A DNA stretch of 64,000 nt from Caulobacter segnis ATCC 21756 (GCF_000092285.1 NC_014100.1:1798001-1862000); one strand, 5' to 3'. Positions 7,171 through 17,218 are shown, numbered from the stretch's first letter. The notes: a model not told the origin generated them from the letters alone. Numbers and translations: made by a program.

Positions 7171-10100
7171 ATGCTTCTGCCCGATATCGATTTCACCGCC
7201 ATTCGTCTCCACCGTGGGACCCAAGCCGACGCCTTCGAGGAACTTTGCTGCCAGCTGGCCGGCGACGAGATCCTTAGCCCCGCACGGACCGGCTTCGACC
7301 GAAAAGGTCGTGGCGGCGACGGTGGCGTGGAGTGCTTCGCGACCTTGTCGGACGGGACCGAGGTTGGGTGGCAGGTAAAGTATTACTGGGACATGGCGAG
7401 CGCCATCAAATCGCTCGACGAGTCTCTCACCAAGGCGCTGGCCAAGCACCCGGCCATGGTCCGGTTCATCGCTTGTTTTCCGATCGATCTGGCGGACTCC
7501 CGAAAGACGGATGTGGTCACCGCCCTGGACCGTTGGACGACATGGAAGGCCGACCGCATCGGCAAGGCCCTGGCCTCAGGACGTACGATCCAGATTGACC
7601 GCTGGGACGCCTTTGAACTGAAGAGGCGCCTGACCGCGTCCGATCCCAAGGCCTCGGGCAGGGTGGCCTACTGGTTCGATCAGACGCTGTTGACCAACGA
7701 CTGGTTTCGGAAGGTTTTTGAGCGGACGCGGGCGGGTCTTGGCCGACGCTACAGCCCCGAAAGCCATATCGATCTGCCCATTCGTCGCGTGATCCAAGCG
7801 ACCACGTTGGATCCCAGGCTGTTTGCGGACCTGGCCGCATTCAGCCAGGCCATCGCGCAAAAACTGGCGCTGACCGACCGGGGAAACGGCGCGGCTGCAA
7901 GCGCTTGCGACAGTGCGGCCAGGGCGCTGGCGCAAGCTGCTGAAGCGCCGAGCGAGCCGATCGCGGTGGCGACGCTGCGCAAGGTGGTTGAAGCCGCTCG
8001 AACCGCCGTTCTGCCTTGGTACAGCGGGTTGCGCGACCTGACGCTCCCCGGACAGTCAGACCCCAAGTTGACCGCGGTGTCCAACCTGTCGTCGGTCCTC
8101 AACGAGGTTGCGCGCGAGCTCGCCGCCGCGCACTGGGACCATACCCAGACCCGAGCTCTACTGGTCGTCGGTGCCGCTGGCTCGGGCAAATCGCACCTGT
8201 TGGCGGATGTTTGCGACCTTGCGATCGACAACCTCGCCCCGGCGGTCATGGTGCTCGGCGGCAAGCTGCCCGACGCCGAGCCCTGGGCCGAGATCCTGAA
8301 GGATCTGGACCTGCCGCGAGGTCTCCAGGTCCAGGCCTTCCTTGGCGCGCTCAACGCCGCCGGCCAGGCTGCTGGCGTCCGCGCGCTGCTGGCCATCGAC
8401 GCGATCAACGAAAAGAACGGCCAATCGATCTGGCCCGAGCGCTTGGCCGGATTGGTGCACGATGTCGGTCACTTCGAATGGATCAGCCTCGTCCTGTCGT
8501 GCCGATCGACTTACGAGCGCCTCGTCATCCCTGACGAGCTGGACGAGACCAAACTGCCGCGGATCGAACACGAAGGCTTCACGATCCGGCAGGCGCGGCA
8601 ATATCTCAAGAAGCGCGGGATCAGCCTGGCCGAGGAGCCAAACCCGGTCGAGGAGTTCGAGACGCCTCTCTTCCTGCGGATTTGCTGCGATGCTCTAGAG
8701 CTGGGAGGGCAGGCACTACTGACCGCGGGGCTTGGCGGGGTCACCGCGATCTTCAAGCTTTACAACGATGCCGTGGTCAGGCGCGTCAACAGTCAGATCG
8801 GCTCGACGCCGAGCCGCAAGTTTGTCGAACGTGCGATTTCCGCCATCGCTCAGGAAATGGCCGACACTGGCCGCGAAGAGGTGCCGTTGAGCCGGGCCTA
8901 CGATCTGGTGGCGGTGTTCTTTCCCCCCACAGTCGCCGCTGACCACGACCTCATTTTCCAACTCCAGAACGAAGGTTTGCTCGCGGCTGAACCGGCTTGG
9001 GCAGACGGCGCGGAGGAGGAGCTTCGGTTCACCTTCCAGCGCATGGGCGACCACGCCATCGTGACGAGTCTTTTGGATCGCAGCGTCGTGGGCGGCGATG
9101 TGATGGCTGCCTTTGCCAGCACGACAGCGCTGCGTCGTGCGATCGACGATCCGTCATCGGCCATCGTCCCGGGCTTGCTCGAAGCCCTCGCGGTGCAACT
9201 CCCCGAGCGCTTCGGCGTCGAGCTCAATGACGTTCCGGATCTGCCTGACCCTTGGGCCGTGCGTCAGGCCTTCGAAGAGAGCCTGCTGACGCGCGACGCC
9301 CAGTGCCTCACGGACCGAACCTGGGAGCTCATTGACCAACTCGGCGGCTCGGAGTTGCGATTTGAAGTCCTTGTTGCGTTCTCGACCGATCCGGGGCGGA
9401 GTCACAACGCCGCGTTCCTCGACAGCGAGCTGCGCGCGCTGTCCATGCCCCAGAGAGACGCCATCTGGTCGACGCATCTGGCCGGCGATGGCAAGCAGAC
9501 CGCGCGCCTGATCGATTGGGTACGGGAAGCCCATCAGGAGGCGATCCATCCCGAGCGCGCGGAATTGGCGGGAATTCAGCTGTGCTGGTTCCTCACCACC
9601 TCGGACCGTTCAGTCCGCGACGCCGCCACCAAATCGCTGGTCGCGCTACTCGCCGAACGCCCAAGCCTGGCGCGCACCCTATGGTCCCGTTTCAAGGACT
9701 TGGACGACGCCTATGTCACCGAGCGCGTGGTCGCGGCGGTCTATGGCGCGGCGATGCAGGGGCGTTGGACGGCCGAGGACCTTTTCGCCGTCGTGCGGGA
9801 CCTCTATATCGACCTCTTTGTCAGCGCGGCTTTCCCCGCCAATATTCTGACGCGCGACCACGCTCGAGGCCTTGTCCGATACGCGGAGGCGTATGGCGCG
9901 CTGCCGGAGGGTTTTGACCGGCACCTTGCCGAGCCTCCTTACGGCGGACCTTGGCCGATCGAGTACGTCACCGAAGCCACGATCGAGGCGTATCAGCGGA
10001 CCTATAATGACGGCTACCGATCGCGCGACGAGATCGCCAGCTCGTGCGTCTACGATGGCGATTTTGCGCGCTATCAGCTCGACTACGCCGTCGACGACTG

Positions 10101-11619
10101 GAGCGTGGCGACCAAATGGTCGGGCCCGATCCCCACCGCCGCAAAGGTCGCACAAAAGTGGTTCGAACGCTTCTCGGCGACGGCGACGCCAGAAATGCTG
10201 GCCGCGCACGTAGCGCTCGTGGCGGCGATCAACGGCGCGTTGGACCTCGACTATGGTCAAAAGCAATCTGTGGCCAAGGCGGCCAAGGCGACCTTTCGGG
10301 CCGCGGTCGGCGAGCAGACCTATGCGGAGTGGCGCGCCGAGGCTGAGAATTGGCGCAGCGAAGGCATGTACCAGCCGCCGCCCAACCGGCGCGATGGTCC
10401 GGCGCAGTTCAACCTGGCCTGGGCGCGGCGCTGGGTTTGCAAGCGTGCTCACGACCTAGGCTGGTCCGAAACCTTACATGGCGTCTTCGACCGCTCGGTG
10501 CGGGGGGACCGCCATGCCCATCGTGTGGAGCGAATTGGCAAAAAATATCAATGGATCGCGCTCTATGAGCTTTGCGCGCGCATGGCCGACAACCTCCAGC
10601 CCCTGCCTGGGCGGGACGATCCTGGAGAAATTGCGCGTCTCCGAAACATTGATCCGTCCTTGCTGGTGACGGCGACCGAGGATGACGGATGGCGTCGCTT
10701 CGAGGAGCCCAGCTTCTGGACCCCGCCGGCGCCGGTGCTGGATCCGATACCGGTGGACCAAGCGCTCGACTGGTTGGATTCCGATCAGGACATCTTCGAC
10801 GGCATCGAAAATATCGACGTCACCGATCCGGAGGGCGGGCGACGCTGGCTGGTTCTCAAGGGTTTTGAGACCTGGAGGGGCGGACACAAGGGCCTGGAGC
10901 GTGAGACCTGGCGCCGGATCAACTGTCTGGTCGTTCGCCAGGCGAACCTCGCCAAGATAAAGGCGCTGCTGGAAGACGTCCATTTCCAGGGCAACGACGA
11001 CATGCCCTCGGCTCGCAGCGGCGGGTATCGCTCCTACCTTGGCGAGCATCCTTGGTCCTGGCGCGCCGATCCGAAGGACAATGCTGAATGGATCAAAGCT
11101 TGGCGTCCTTACGGAATCGATCTGGCGAAGAAGCCCGTGTCAGTGCGGCCAACGACAGCTGAATACATAGCCGAAGCCGGCGGCTACGACGCCTCCATCG
11201 ATCAGAACATCAACCTCAACCTCCCCGCTGGCTGGTTGATGGACGGCTTGGGGCTAAAGCTCTCCGACGGCGTAACGATCAAATATGTCGATCGAGACGG
11301 CGCTGTCCGTTTCATGGATCCCTCCGTCGCGATGACTGGGCGGAGCGCCGCGTTGATCGATCGCGAAACTTTTCTAGCTTTCCTGAAGCGCGAGAAGCTG
11401 GTGGCCGTTTGGGCAGTCTCAGGTGAGAAGAATGTCTACGGCGACGGCGTGGGCGGTGGTTTCGGGGGGCGCTGGACCTTCACACGCATCTTCCATTCCG
11501 CGGGAGATGTCCTGACCGCCTTGGATCGGTATCAAACCTTCGAGCCGCCCGACGCCGAGCAACTCCACGCTCTGCGCAGCGCGTATGATCCCGAGACTCC
11601 GAGCGATGATGAGGACTGA
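7171..11619 (+). CDS. Avs-like STAND NTPase with N-terminal Mrr nuclease domain
   Basis: A 1482-residue anti-phage sensor/effector of the AVAST (Avs) type. Residues 1-150 form an Mrr-like PD-(D/E)XK nuclease: FEELCCQLA, then GRGGDGGVEC with the catalytic Asp and WQVKYY with the QxK motif. Residues 320-450 form the STAND P-loop NTPase: Walker A GAAGSGKS (334-341), Walker B ALLAIDAINE (405-414) and LVLSCRSTYE. The remaining thousand residues are helical, consistent with the repeat sensor that recognises phage proteins such as portal or terminase. ATG at 7171 is chosen because MLLPDIDFTAI fits a typical Mrr-domain start; an upstream ATG at 7081 would add 30 unlike residues. Which Avs class it belongs to cannot be decided by eye. 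Confidence 0.87.
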   Translation: MLLPDIDFTAIRLHRGTQADAFEELCCQLAGDEILSPARTGFDRKGRGGDGGVECFATLSDGTEVGWQVKYYWDMASAIKSLDESLTKALAKHPAMVRFIACFPIDLADSRKTDVVTALDRWTTWKADRIGKALASGRTIQIDRWDAFELKRRLTASDPKASGRVAYWFDQTLLTNDWFRKVFERTRAGLGRRYSPESHIDLPIRRVIQATTLDPRLFADLAAFSQAIAQKLALTDRGNGAAASACDSAARALAQAAEAPSEPIAVATLRKVVEAARTAVLPWYSGLRDLTLPGQSDPKLTAVSNLSSVLNEVARELAAAHWDHTQTRALLVVGAAGSGKSHLLADVCDLAIDNLAPAVMVLGGKLPDAEPWAEILKDLDLPRGLQVQAFLGALNAAGQAAGVRALLAIDAINEKNGQSIWPERLAGLVHDVGHFEWISLVLSCRSTYERLVIPDELDETKLPRIEHEGFTIRQARQYLKKRGISLAEEPNPVEEFETPLFLRICCDALELGGQALLTAGLGGVTAIFKLYNDAVVRRVNSQIGSTPSRKFVERAISAIAQEMADTGREEVPLSRAYDLVAVFFPPTVAADHDLIFQLQNEGLLAAEPAWADGAEEELRFTFQRMGDHAIVTSLLDRSVVGGDVMAAFASTTALRRAIDDPSSAIVPGLLEALAVQLPERFGVELNDVPDLPDPWAVRQAFEESLLTRDAQCLTDRTWELIDQLGGSELRFEVLVAFSTDPGRSHNAAFLDSELRALSMPQRDAIWSTHLAGDGKQTARLIDWVREAHQEAIHPERAELAGIQLCWFLTTSDRSVRDAATKSLVALLAERPSLARTLWSRFKDLDDAYVTERVVAAVYGAAMQGRWTAEDLFAVVRDLYIDLFVSAAFPANILTRDHARGLVRYAEAYGALPEGFDRHLAEPPYGGPWPIEYVTEATIEAYQRTYNDGYRSRDEIASSCVYDGDFARYQLDYAVDDWSVATKWSGPIPTAAKVAQKWFERFSATATPEMLAAHVALVAAINGALDLDYGQKQSVAKAAKATFRAAVGEQTYAEWRAEAENWRSEGMYQPPPNRRDGPAQFNLAWARRWVCKRAHDLGWSETLHGVFDRSVRGDRHAHRVERIGKKYQWIALYELCARMADNLQPLPGRDDPGEIARLRNIDPSLLVTATEDDGWRRFEEPSFWTPPAPVLDPIPVDQALDWLDSDQDIFDGIENIDVTDPEGGRRWLVLKGFETWRGGHKGLERETWRRINCLVVRQANLAKIKALLEDVHFQGNDDMPSARSGGYRSYLGEHPWSWRADPKDNAEWIKAWRPYGIDLAKKPVSVRPTTAEYIAEAGGYDASIDQNINLNLPAGWLMDGLGLKLSDGVTIKYVDRDGAVRFMDPSVAMTGRSAALIDRETFLAFLKREKLVAVWAVSGEKNVYGDGVGGGFGGRWTFTRIFHSAGDVLTALDRYQTFEPPDAEQLHALRSAYDPETPSDDED

Positions 11620-11649
11620 CCGGGCCTGTCGCTGAACGAGGAGGCGCTA

Positions 11650-12114
11650 TTGGGCGAAGCGGAAGCCAGGCGGCTCGCGCACAGGTTCCGACGCGCCATC
11701 GAAGATGGCGCGCCGCTCAAGCGCGACATTATCTTCGAGCGCTTTCCGTACGGCAGTTGCGGGGACGCGGCGTTGCTGCTCGGGCGCTTCCTCCGCGAGC
11801 AGGGGGCCGTCGATGTTCGCTATGTCCTGGGAACCCGAAAGCTCGGCGACAGCTGGTCGTCGCATGCTTGGCTCAACGTCGATGGCCTGACGGTCGATAT
11901 TACGGCCGACCAGTTCGAAGACATGGAGGAGGCGGTCATCGTCGCAGTGGCGTCGCCATGGCACGAGCGCATCTTTGAGCTCGATGAGGACGAGCAGCCG
12001 GGAGACTATCGGGCGTACGACGACCATACGGTGTCGCGCCTGAACGGCCTTTATGCTCGTCTCCTCCGCGCCATGATTGTCGAGCCGCCCCCGCCGACGC
12101 ACCGGCAGGCGTAA
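11650..12114 (+). CDS. Papain/transglutaminase-like small protein
   Basis: A 154-residue protein with the layout of a papain-fold or transglutaminase-like enzyme: Cys in FPYGSCGDAALLLGRFL, His in WSSHAWLNVDGL and Asp in TVDITADQF, spaced as a C-H-D triad. It could be a protease, transglutaminase or deamidase; no substrate is evident. The start is TTG at 11650 behind a strong GAGGAGG site 6 bases upstream, 30 bases after the Avs-like stop and 42 bases before the Shedu gene, so all three may be co-transcribed. Whether it belongs to either system or stands alone is unknown. I infer the fold only from residue pattern. Confidence 0.65.
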   Translation: MGEAEARRLAHRFRRAIEDGAPLKRDIIFERFPYGSCGDAALLLGRFLREQGAVDVRYVLGTRKLGDSWSSHAWLNVDGLTVDITADQFEDMEEAVIVAVASPWHERIFELDEDEQPGDYRAYDDHTVSRLNGLYARLLRAMIVEPPPPTHRQA

Positions 12115-12156
12115 TCTCGCGCTTGCTGCATGGCTCAGCTTTGATCACAGTTTCGC

Positions 12157-13548
12157 ATGGCTTCCTTGCGCCCCTCGGTTTTTAATTCGCGCGAACGCTC
12201 AGACGGCGGACCCTTCCTGCTCATCGAGCCGGTTGAGCAGGAAGAAGGCTTCAGCATCGATGTGGCGTTTACCGATACCCCCGCCGACCAGCGACAGGGC
12301 GAATTCCCGGTCGCGAGATTACTCAACGTCTCACCCGACCTGCTACGTATCTGGCCGCTGAACGTCCGGCAGGGCCGCTCAGACTACCTGACGCCCAAAT
12401 ACGGCAGCCTCGAAAGCATTGTCGTCGCCGCCAAGGTCGATAGGCCTTGGTCGCGTCCCGAGACCGTCGACGACGTCATCGAACTTCTGGAAGGGCTCCC
12501 CGACGGGTTCGCGAAAGACTTTCGGTTCGGTCTTGGCCTTCTCTGGGAGTATCGCTCGATCTGCGAGGGGATCGCCGAACAGAAGCTTGCCTCGATGCTT
12601 ATTGTGCATGGCGGCGACGAGGTGACGCTGACGCCGCCAACCTTCGTGCTGGGCGTCAGGCGATTCCATGAGCTGCGTAGGCAGATCAACCGGATCAGCG
12701 CCCGGCATCAGCGCGACGCCAGGCAAGACAAGGCCCATCTCGCCTATCAAGAGCTGCTCCACGCAGCCGACCCTGCCCAATTTCCACGGCGCGCCGTGGC
12801 GCTTCGCCCCGACACCCTGTCGGAAGCGACCCGAGGAGGCCGCGACACCATGGTGCTGTCGCGGCGGGACAGGAGCGCGGCCGTCAGACTCGTGCGCTCC
12901 AACATTGAGGCCTTGGCCGAGTCGGAAACAAGCGCCTTGCTATCGCTCAAAAGCGAGATTGAGCAGGTGACGCTAAAACAGCTCATCGATCTGCTGGCAG
13001 GCATGTTGGAGAAGAATCTGTCCGAAGCCCGTTGGCAGTCATTCCTCGAGCAGAACCCGTTCATTCTGAGTCTGGCTTTCCCGGCGCCCGTACTTGTCGT
13101 CCAGGAGAGGGCTTATGTCGGTGGGAAGCGCCTGAATGATCGTGGCGGACGCATAGCCGATTTTCTCTGCGCGTCTGCGTCAACCGGCAATCTCGCCGTT
13201 GTGGAGATCAAGAAACCGAACTCCGATCTTGTCGCCAACAGCGCGTATCGCGGCGACGACGTGTTTGGCGCCGCTAGCGAGCTAAGCGCGGCGATCGCGC
13301 AAGCGCTCGATCAACGACTGCAGCTCCAGTTAACATGGCCTGCCCTGAAGGAAGCCGCAGAGCGCGCCGATATCCACGGTTTTGCGATCCGCTGCATCCT
13401 CATCATCGGCAGAACACCAGAAGGGCGTGGCCAACGTCGATCGTTCGAACTCTATCGCCAAGCGATGAGCGAAGTGACCATCGTGACCTTTGATGAGTTG
13501 CTCTCGCGACTTCGAGAGATCTACGGAGCGCTCGCCGAGAACAAATGA
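12157..13548 (+). CDS. sduA: Shedu anti-phage nuclease (DUF4263)
   Basis: A 463-residue protein whose C-terminal 180 residues match the Shedu (SduA, DUF4263) nuclease domain: the lead-in EARWQSFLEQNPFILS (290-305), then GRIADFLC with Asp335 and LAVVEIKKP with Glu350 and Lys352, which form the PD-(D/E)XK active site. The N-terminal 280 residues have no motif I can name and probably sense the trigger, as in other Shedu proteins, which act as single-gene systems that nick DNA. The start at ATG 12157 has only a weak ribosome site. It converges on the Argonaute gene, 37 bases between stops. Confidence 0.88.
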   Translation: MASLRPSVFNSRERSDGGPFLLIEPVEQEEGFSIDVAFTDTPADQRQGEFPVARLLNVSPDLLRIWPLNVRQGRSDYLTPKYGSLESIVVAAKVDRPWSRPETVDDVIELLEGLPDGFAKDFRFGLGLLWEYRSICEGIAEQKLASMLIVHGGDEVTLTPPTFVLGVRRFHELRRQINRISARHQRDARQDKAHLAYQELLHAADPAQFPRRAVALRPDTLSEATRGGRDTMVLSRRDRSAAVRLVRSNIEALAESETSALLSLKSEIEQVTLKQLIDLLAGMLEKNLSEARWQSFLEQNPFILSLAFPAPVLVVQERAYVGGKRLNDRGGRIADFLCASASTGNLAVVEIKKPNSDLVANSAYRGDDVFGAASELSAAIAQALDQRLQLQLTWPALKEAAERADIHGFAIRCILIIGRTPEGRGQRRSFELYRQAMSEVTIVTFDELLSRLREIYGALAENK

Positions 13549-13585
13549 TGTTCCATGCGAGAATGATCTTCATTTATGGGTGCCA

Positions 13586-15034
13586 CTACATGAACAGGCG
13601 ATAGGGATAGACGTTTCTGGGCAGGTCAGGAACATTGGCGATGGTCCTGGCCAGTCTCTGCGAGTAGCGAATACTCACAGGGACAGGATCGTAGAGCGCA
13701 TCGTTGTTCCAATCCATCTTTGTCAGAGCCAGGGCCTCGTGCGCAATCAATTCGAGGGGGCCGCTCCCGGCATGACGGACTAACTGAAGCGGTTTGGGGA
13801 TGCTCTTCTTGCCTTGGTAGTAGTCACCGCTTGTCGACACGAGCGGGGCATTCCCCGCAACCCAGACCAGCGCCGAATTGCCCGACCGCACGACCATCGT
13901 CCCGCGCGGCACGGGGTAGCCTGATGGCCGGCTTCGGGGGGTCTGCCGGTCAGTTGGGATCAGCCAAACGCCCCGCCAGCACGAGGCGGCACCGACCTCG
14001 ATGCACTCCACCTCGGGCACCCCGGCCAGAGCGTCGAACGCGCCTTCGATTTCGCTATCTTTGAAGGCGGTCGTCTTGTGAATGACCATGCGTCTTGGAA
14101 GCTGACCCCCATTGCGGCCTTGGTAGAGCGACAAGCTCCGCGCGAGCACGGCGCGCATGTCGTCGCGGCTGAGGTATGGATTTCTTCGAGCTTCTTGGAG
14201 GTCGGTGACAGGATCGCGCGCCTCGAAAGCCACGAACTGCATGCCGCCGCCATCCATGTCGAAGACCTGCGAGCAGCAGGTTACGTAGTGGGCGTCCTTC
14301 TGATCGCCCCGCAGGGCGTAGGCCAGGCCGATATAGGCGGTATCGGCCGGAACGCCTTGAAGCGGCGCGAGCTTCCAGGGCGTACCGCCCGCCTTGACGT
14401 AGAGCGCCGTCGCCAGTCTCCAGGCCAGCGAAGCCTTGTGCTTGAAGGTGAAGGCGCGATCATTCAGCACCTGGGTTGGAATGCCGTATTTGGCACCCAG
14501 GGCCTTCAGCGCATCGTGCCCGTCGAACAGCGGCGCGCGGGTGGCCAAGCTCCAGCTTTCGGGAAGGTGGACGAGCACCACATCGAACTGGTCGCGGACG
14601 AGGTTCAGCCTCTGAAGCGCGCTGTCCATGGCCTGCAGGAGCCGAGCCGTCGCGGGGCCGTCGCCGGGGAGTTGTTCCAGATAGTCGGGCCACTTGACGT
14701 GCGCCTCGGCCGGCGCCGACTTGAGGCCTGCCCGGAAAACGGCCTCGAAGCCGGGGTAGGCCGGGACGTATTCGGCCCGATCGGTTGGAGTCTGCGGGGC
14801 GATCAGCAGCCGCATCAGCTCGCCGCGCTGTCTGAATGTGCTGTTTGGCCCGACCGTCGCTATGCGCAGGCTGGGGGTGTAGCCGCCGAACGAGCCCTGA
14901 GAAAAAGGACCAAAATCGAGCAGGCCCCGTAGGGGGTGGACATGGGTATGGTCTTCGGAAGGAGAAAACGCGAGCCGAGGCTCATCCAGTAGCGTGAAGG
15001 GCGCAAGCTTCGTTGTCTTGGCAGGAGCGTTCAT
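13586..15034 (-). CDS. Short prokaryotic Argonaute (MID-PIWI)
   Basis: A protein of about 482 residues with short-Argonaute architecture: no N or PAZ domain, a MID-like section (FDVVLVHLPESWS; DALKALGAKYGIPTQVLND) and a PIWI section (YIGLAYALRGDQ, QVFDMDGGGMQFVAFEARD, RMVIHKTTAFKDSEIEGAF, LTKMDWNN, ending NVYPYRLFM). Short Argonautes lack slicing residues and, guided by small nucleic acids, switch on a partner effector. Its partner, SIR2-APAZ, lies directly upstream; the ATG at 15034 overlaps the partner's TGA (TGATG) and follows a perfect AGGAGG. The pair is the SPARSA type of system, which causes NAD depletion on invader recognition. Confidence 0.9.
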   Translation of the reverse strand: MNAPAKTTKLAPFTLLDEPRLAFSPSEDHTHVHPLRGLLDFGPFSQGSFGGYTPSLRIATVGPNSTFRQRGELMRLLIAPQTPTDRAEYVPAYPGFEAVFRAGLKSAPAEAHVKWPDYLEQLPGDGPATARLLQAMDSALQRLNLVRDQFDVVLVHLPESWSLATRAPLFDGHDALKALGAKYGIPTQVLNDRAFTFKHKASLAWRLATALYVKAGGTPWKLAPLQGVPADTAYIGLAYALRGDQKDAHYVTCCSQVFDMDGGGMQFVAFEARDPVTDLQEARRNPYLSRDDMRAVLARSLSLYQGRNGGQLPRRMVIHKTTAFKDSEIEGAFDALAGVPEVECIEVGAASCWRGVWLIPTDRQTPRSRPSGYPVPRGTMVVRSGNSALVWVAGNAPLVSTSGDYYQGKKSIPKPLQLVRHAGSGPLELIAHEALALTKMDWNNDALYDPVPVSIRYSQRLARTIANVPDLPRNVYPYRLFM

Positions 15035-16848
15035 CACTTCCTCCTGTCGAAATAGGTGTGATGATGCCCTGGACGGCTCCAGCCCGTTTTGGGGGCGATC
15101 TGAAATACCCCGTCCAGGCCGGCGCCCTCCTCGATGTCAAATGCCCTAACAGGCTGGTCCCACGGCGGGACCAGAAGGTTCGCCCAAGCGTCGATGATCC
15201 CCGCCCAATGCTTGTTGTAGCGCGTCGCCCATCGTTCGCGCCGCCAATCACCGGCCGGATCACCCCGATAATGCGGTCGCGAACCGAGAGGATCGGCCTC
15301 GCCGCCTCTAGACTCCGAATGGCCGTCCTCAGGCGTTTCTGGCCTGGGGATGTCGACGAAGGTGTAGGGCTCAAAGCCGCACCACCAACGATCATCCATG
15401 GGCTCCAGCTTCAGGAACACACCTTCCTGAAAGGGAAATCCAAGGCCCGGAACCGTACCTGTCAGAGGCGCGCCATAGGCCTCGCGAAGCTTCGCCAGAG
15501 TCTGGGCGTTTCGGCGGGTTCGCTCTGCGTCATCGCCTTCTCGTGGTCCGGCGACGACCAGGGAATGACCAGAACGCTTAAGGCGGGGGATGAGGGGGCG
15601 GCGCCGCGCCAAGCCCCTGACCAGGGTGTCGTAGAGCAGGCCTTTGGCCCAACTATCTTGGATCGGGTCGAGTTCGATCTCGCCGGCCAGCTGCGCGCCG
15701 AGCGGGGCGAGGGCTTCCAGGATTTCCTGGTCGCGGCCGAACACGGCCAGTTCCTTACCATTCGCAGCCGCCGTGGCTCTGCACTTGGCCGCCCGAAGCA
15801 TTTCCCTGACGTCGGGCGACGTGGTGGGCGTGGCGAGCCTGATGCGTCGCGCAAATCGGGGCATGTCCTCGACGAGAAGCGCCGAATATCGGAGGACGGG
15901 CAACGTCCGCGCTTCGGCGGTTGGCAAGGCGACGGGCGCCAAGCGGGGCGTCGGGCGCGCGGCCATTACCTGTTCGAGCAACGGCTCTGGAAGGTCAGTC
16001 GTGCGAAGGACGTCAGCGGCTAGTTCATCGAAGGTCGAACATTCGACGATTGCCACATCGACGCCGCGTTCCTTGGCCCGAACCAGGAACGCCGTTACTG
16101 CTGGCAGTAAACGCGATGGCGAGCCTGTGAGCCAATAGAGGCCATTGGGGAAGGGCGCTGCGCCGTCGAGAACTTCGTTCAGCGCCTCCATGACCGAAGC
16201 GTCGCGGCCGCTGTAGCCAACGAAGATCATCCCAAACCGCTTGCCAGCCTCGACCAGCACGTGCCGCATGCGGGCGTCCTGCACCTCTAGCTCGGCACCG
16301 GTGTTTTTGATCGAGGTCGACTGGTAATCACCGTGAAGCTTTGCGATCAGCGGCCAGTCGGATTCCTCAAGGCACCGCTGCGCGCGGTCGGCCGAGTCGA
16401 TGGCCGCGACGTTGGGTTGGACCTGATCCTTGTGGGGCAGGGCGTTGCTCGCCGAGAGGGCGGCGTTTTCGACAAGCGGATCAAAGTTGGTCGTGAAAAC
16501 GCAGTCGACCTTGCGCGCCGCGATCAGGCTGCCGAGCACCTTGTGTCCAAAGCAGGGAACGCCCTTGGCGATGGCGTCGGCGATATATTGGCGACGATGC
16601 TTAGGGTTGGGGTAGACTGCCTCGAAAGCCGCGGCGTACTCGGTGGGATCTCCGTCGGGAGGTAGTAGGGCCGTGCGCCGAAAATAACCGTCGATGCGCT
16701 CTATCCAGATCGGGTCGGCCGTATCGATTTCCCGCTGGGCGAGCTTGTTCTCACGGCAAAAGATCTGAGCCTTGAAGTCACGGATCATGGCGTAGCCGGT
16801 CGGAATACCGGACGCGGCCGATGCTCCAGCGCCGAGGAACCAGGCCAA
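15034..16848 (-). CDS. SIR2-APAZ effector of short Argonaute system
   Basis: At least 604 residues. The N-terminal 280 residues are a SIR2-type NADase: WFLGAGASAASGIPTG (NAD-binding glycines), VFTTNFDPLVENA, AKLHGDYQSTS with the catalytic His, and FVGYSGRDASVMEALN. The C-terminal 300 residues fit an APAZ domain that binds the Argonaute. The marked start is only the last TTG before WFLGAGAS. The frame stays open upstream and encodes TLSAAQFATAFALRPNLLA, which looks native, yet holds no good start. The best ATG (16948, MNTTKLLEDSDHQFR) is in another frame. A one-base indel near 16905 would join them, so the gene is either frameshifted or uses an unusual start. Confidence 0.85.
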   Translation of the reverse strand: MAWFLGAGASAASGIPTGYAMIRDFKAQIFCRENKLAQREIDTADPIWIERIDGYFRRTALLPPDGDPTEYAAAFEAVYPNPKHRRQYIADAIAKGVPCFGHKVLGSLIAARKVDCVFTTNFDPLVENAALSASNALPHKDQVQPNVAAIDSADRAQRCLEESDWPLIAKLHGDYQSTSIKNTGAELEVQDARMRHVLVEAGKRFGMIFVGYSGRDASVMEALNEVLDGAAPFPNGLYWLTGSPSRLLPAVTAFLVRAKERGVDVAIVECSTFDELAADVLRTTDLPEPLLEQVMAARPTPRLAPVALPTAEARTLPVLRYSALLVEDMPRFARRIRLATPTTSPDVREMLRAAKCRATAAANGKELAVFGRDQEILEALAPLGAQLAGEIELDPIQDSWAKGLLYDTLVRGLARRRPLIPRLKRSGHSLVVAGPREGDDAERTRRNAQTLAKLREAYGAPLTGTVPGLGFPFQEGVFLKLEPMDDRWWCGFEPYTFVDIPRPETPEDGHSESRGGEADPLGSRPHYRGDPAGDWRRERWATRYNKHWAGIIDAWANLLVPPWDQPVRAFDIEEGAGLDGVFQIAPKTGWSRPGHHHTYFDRRK

Positions 16849-17218
16849 GAGATTGGGCCTGAGGGCAAAGGCGGTCGCAAATTGCGCGGCCGATAGAGTC
16901 TGAACGGAACTGATGATCCGAGTCCTCCAACAGCTTGGTTGTATTCATACTTAAGGTTGCCAAGGGTGCTGTAAAGTCCGCCTGGCTCGGAGTTACTAGG
17001 AATCACAGTCACAGCGCCGAGTAGTGGGACTGGCGCGGGACGGGCGAAGCGGCATGAACTGGCGTGCAATAGTGGGATACCCACAACCGACGTTTCCGTG
17101 CGCCGCTTCGGTGTATGTCGCACCCCCTGGAGTGAGGCTAACGGCAGCTTCTGGCGCAAGCACAGCGGGTGCTTGATAGCACGTCGAGACGCTGGAATGT
17201 CAGCTTTCAATCTAAAAG

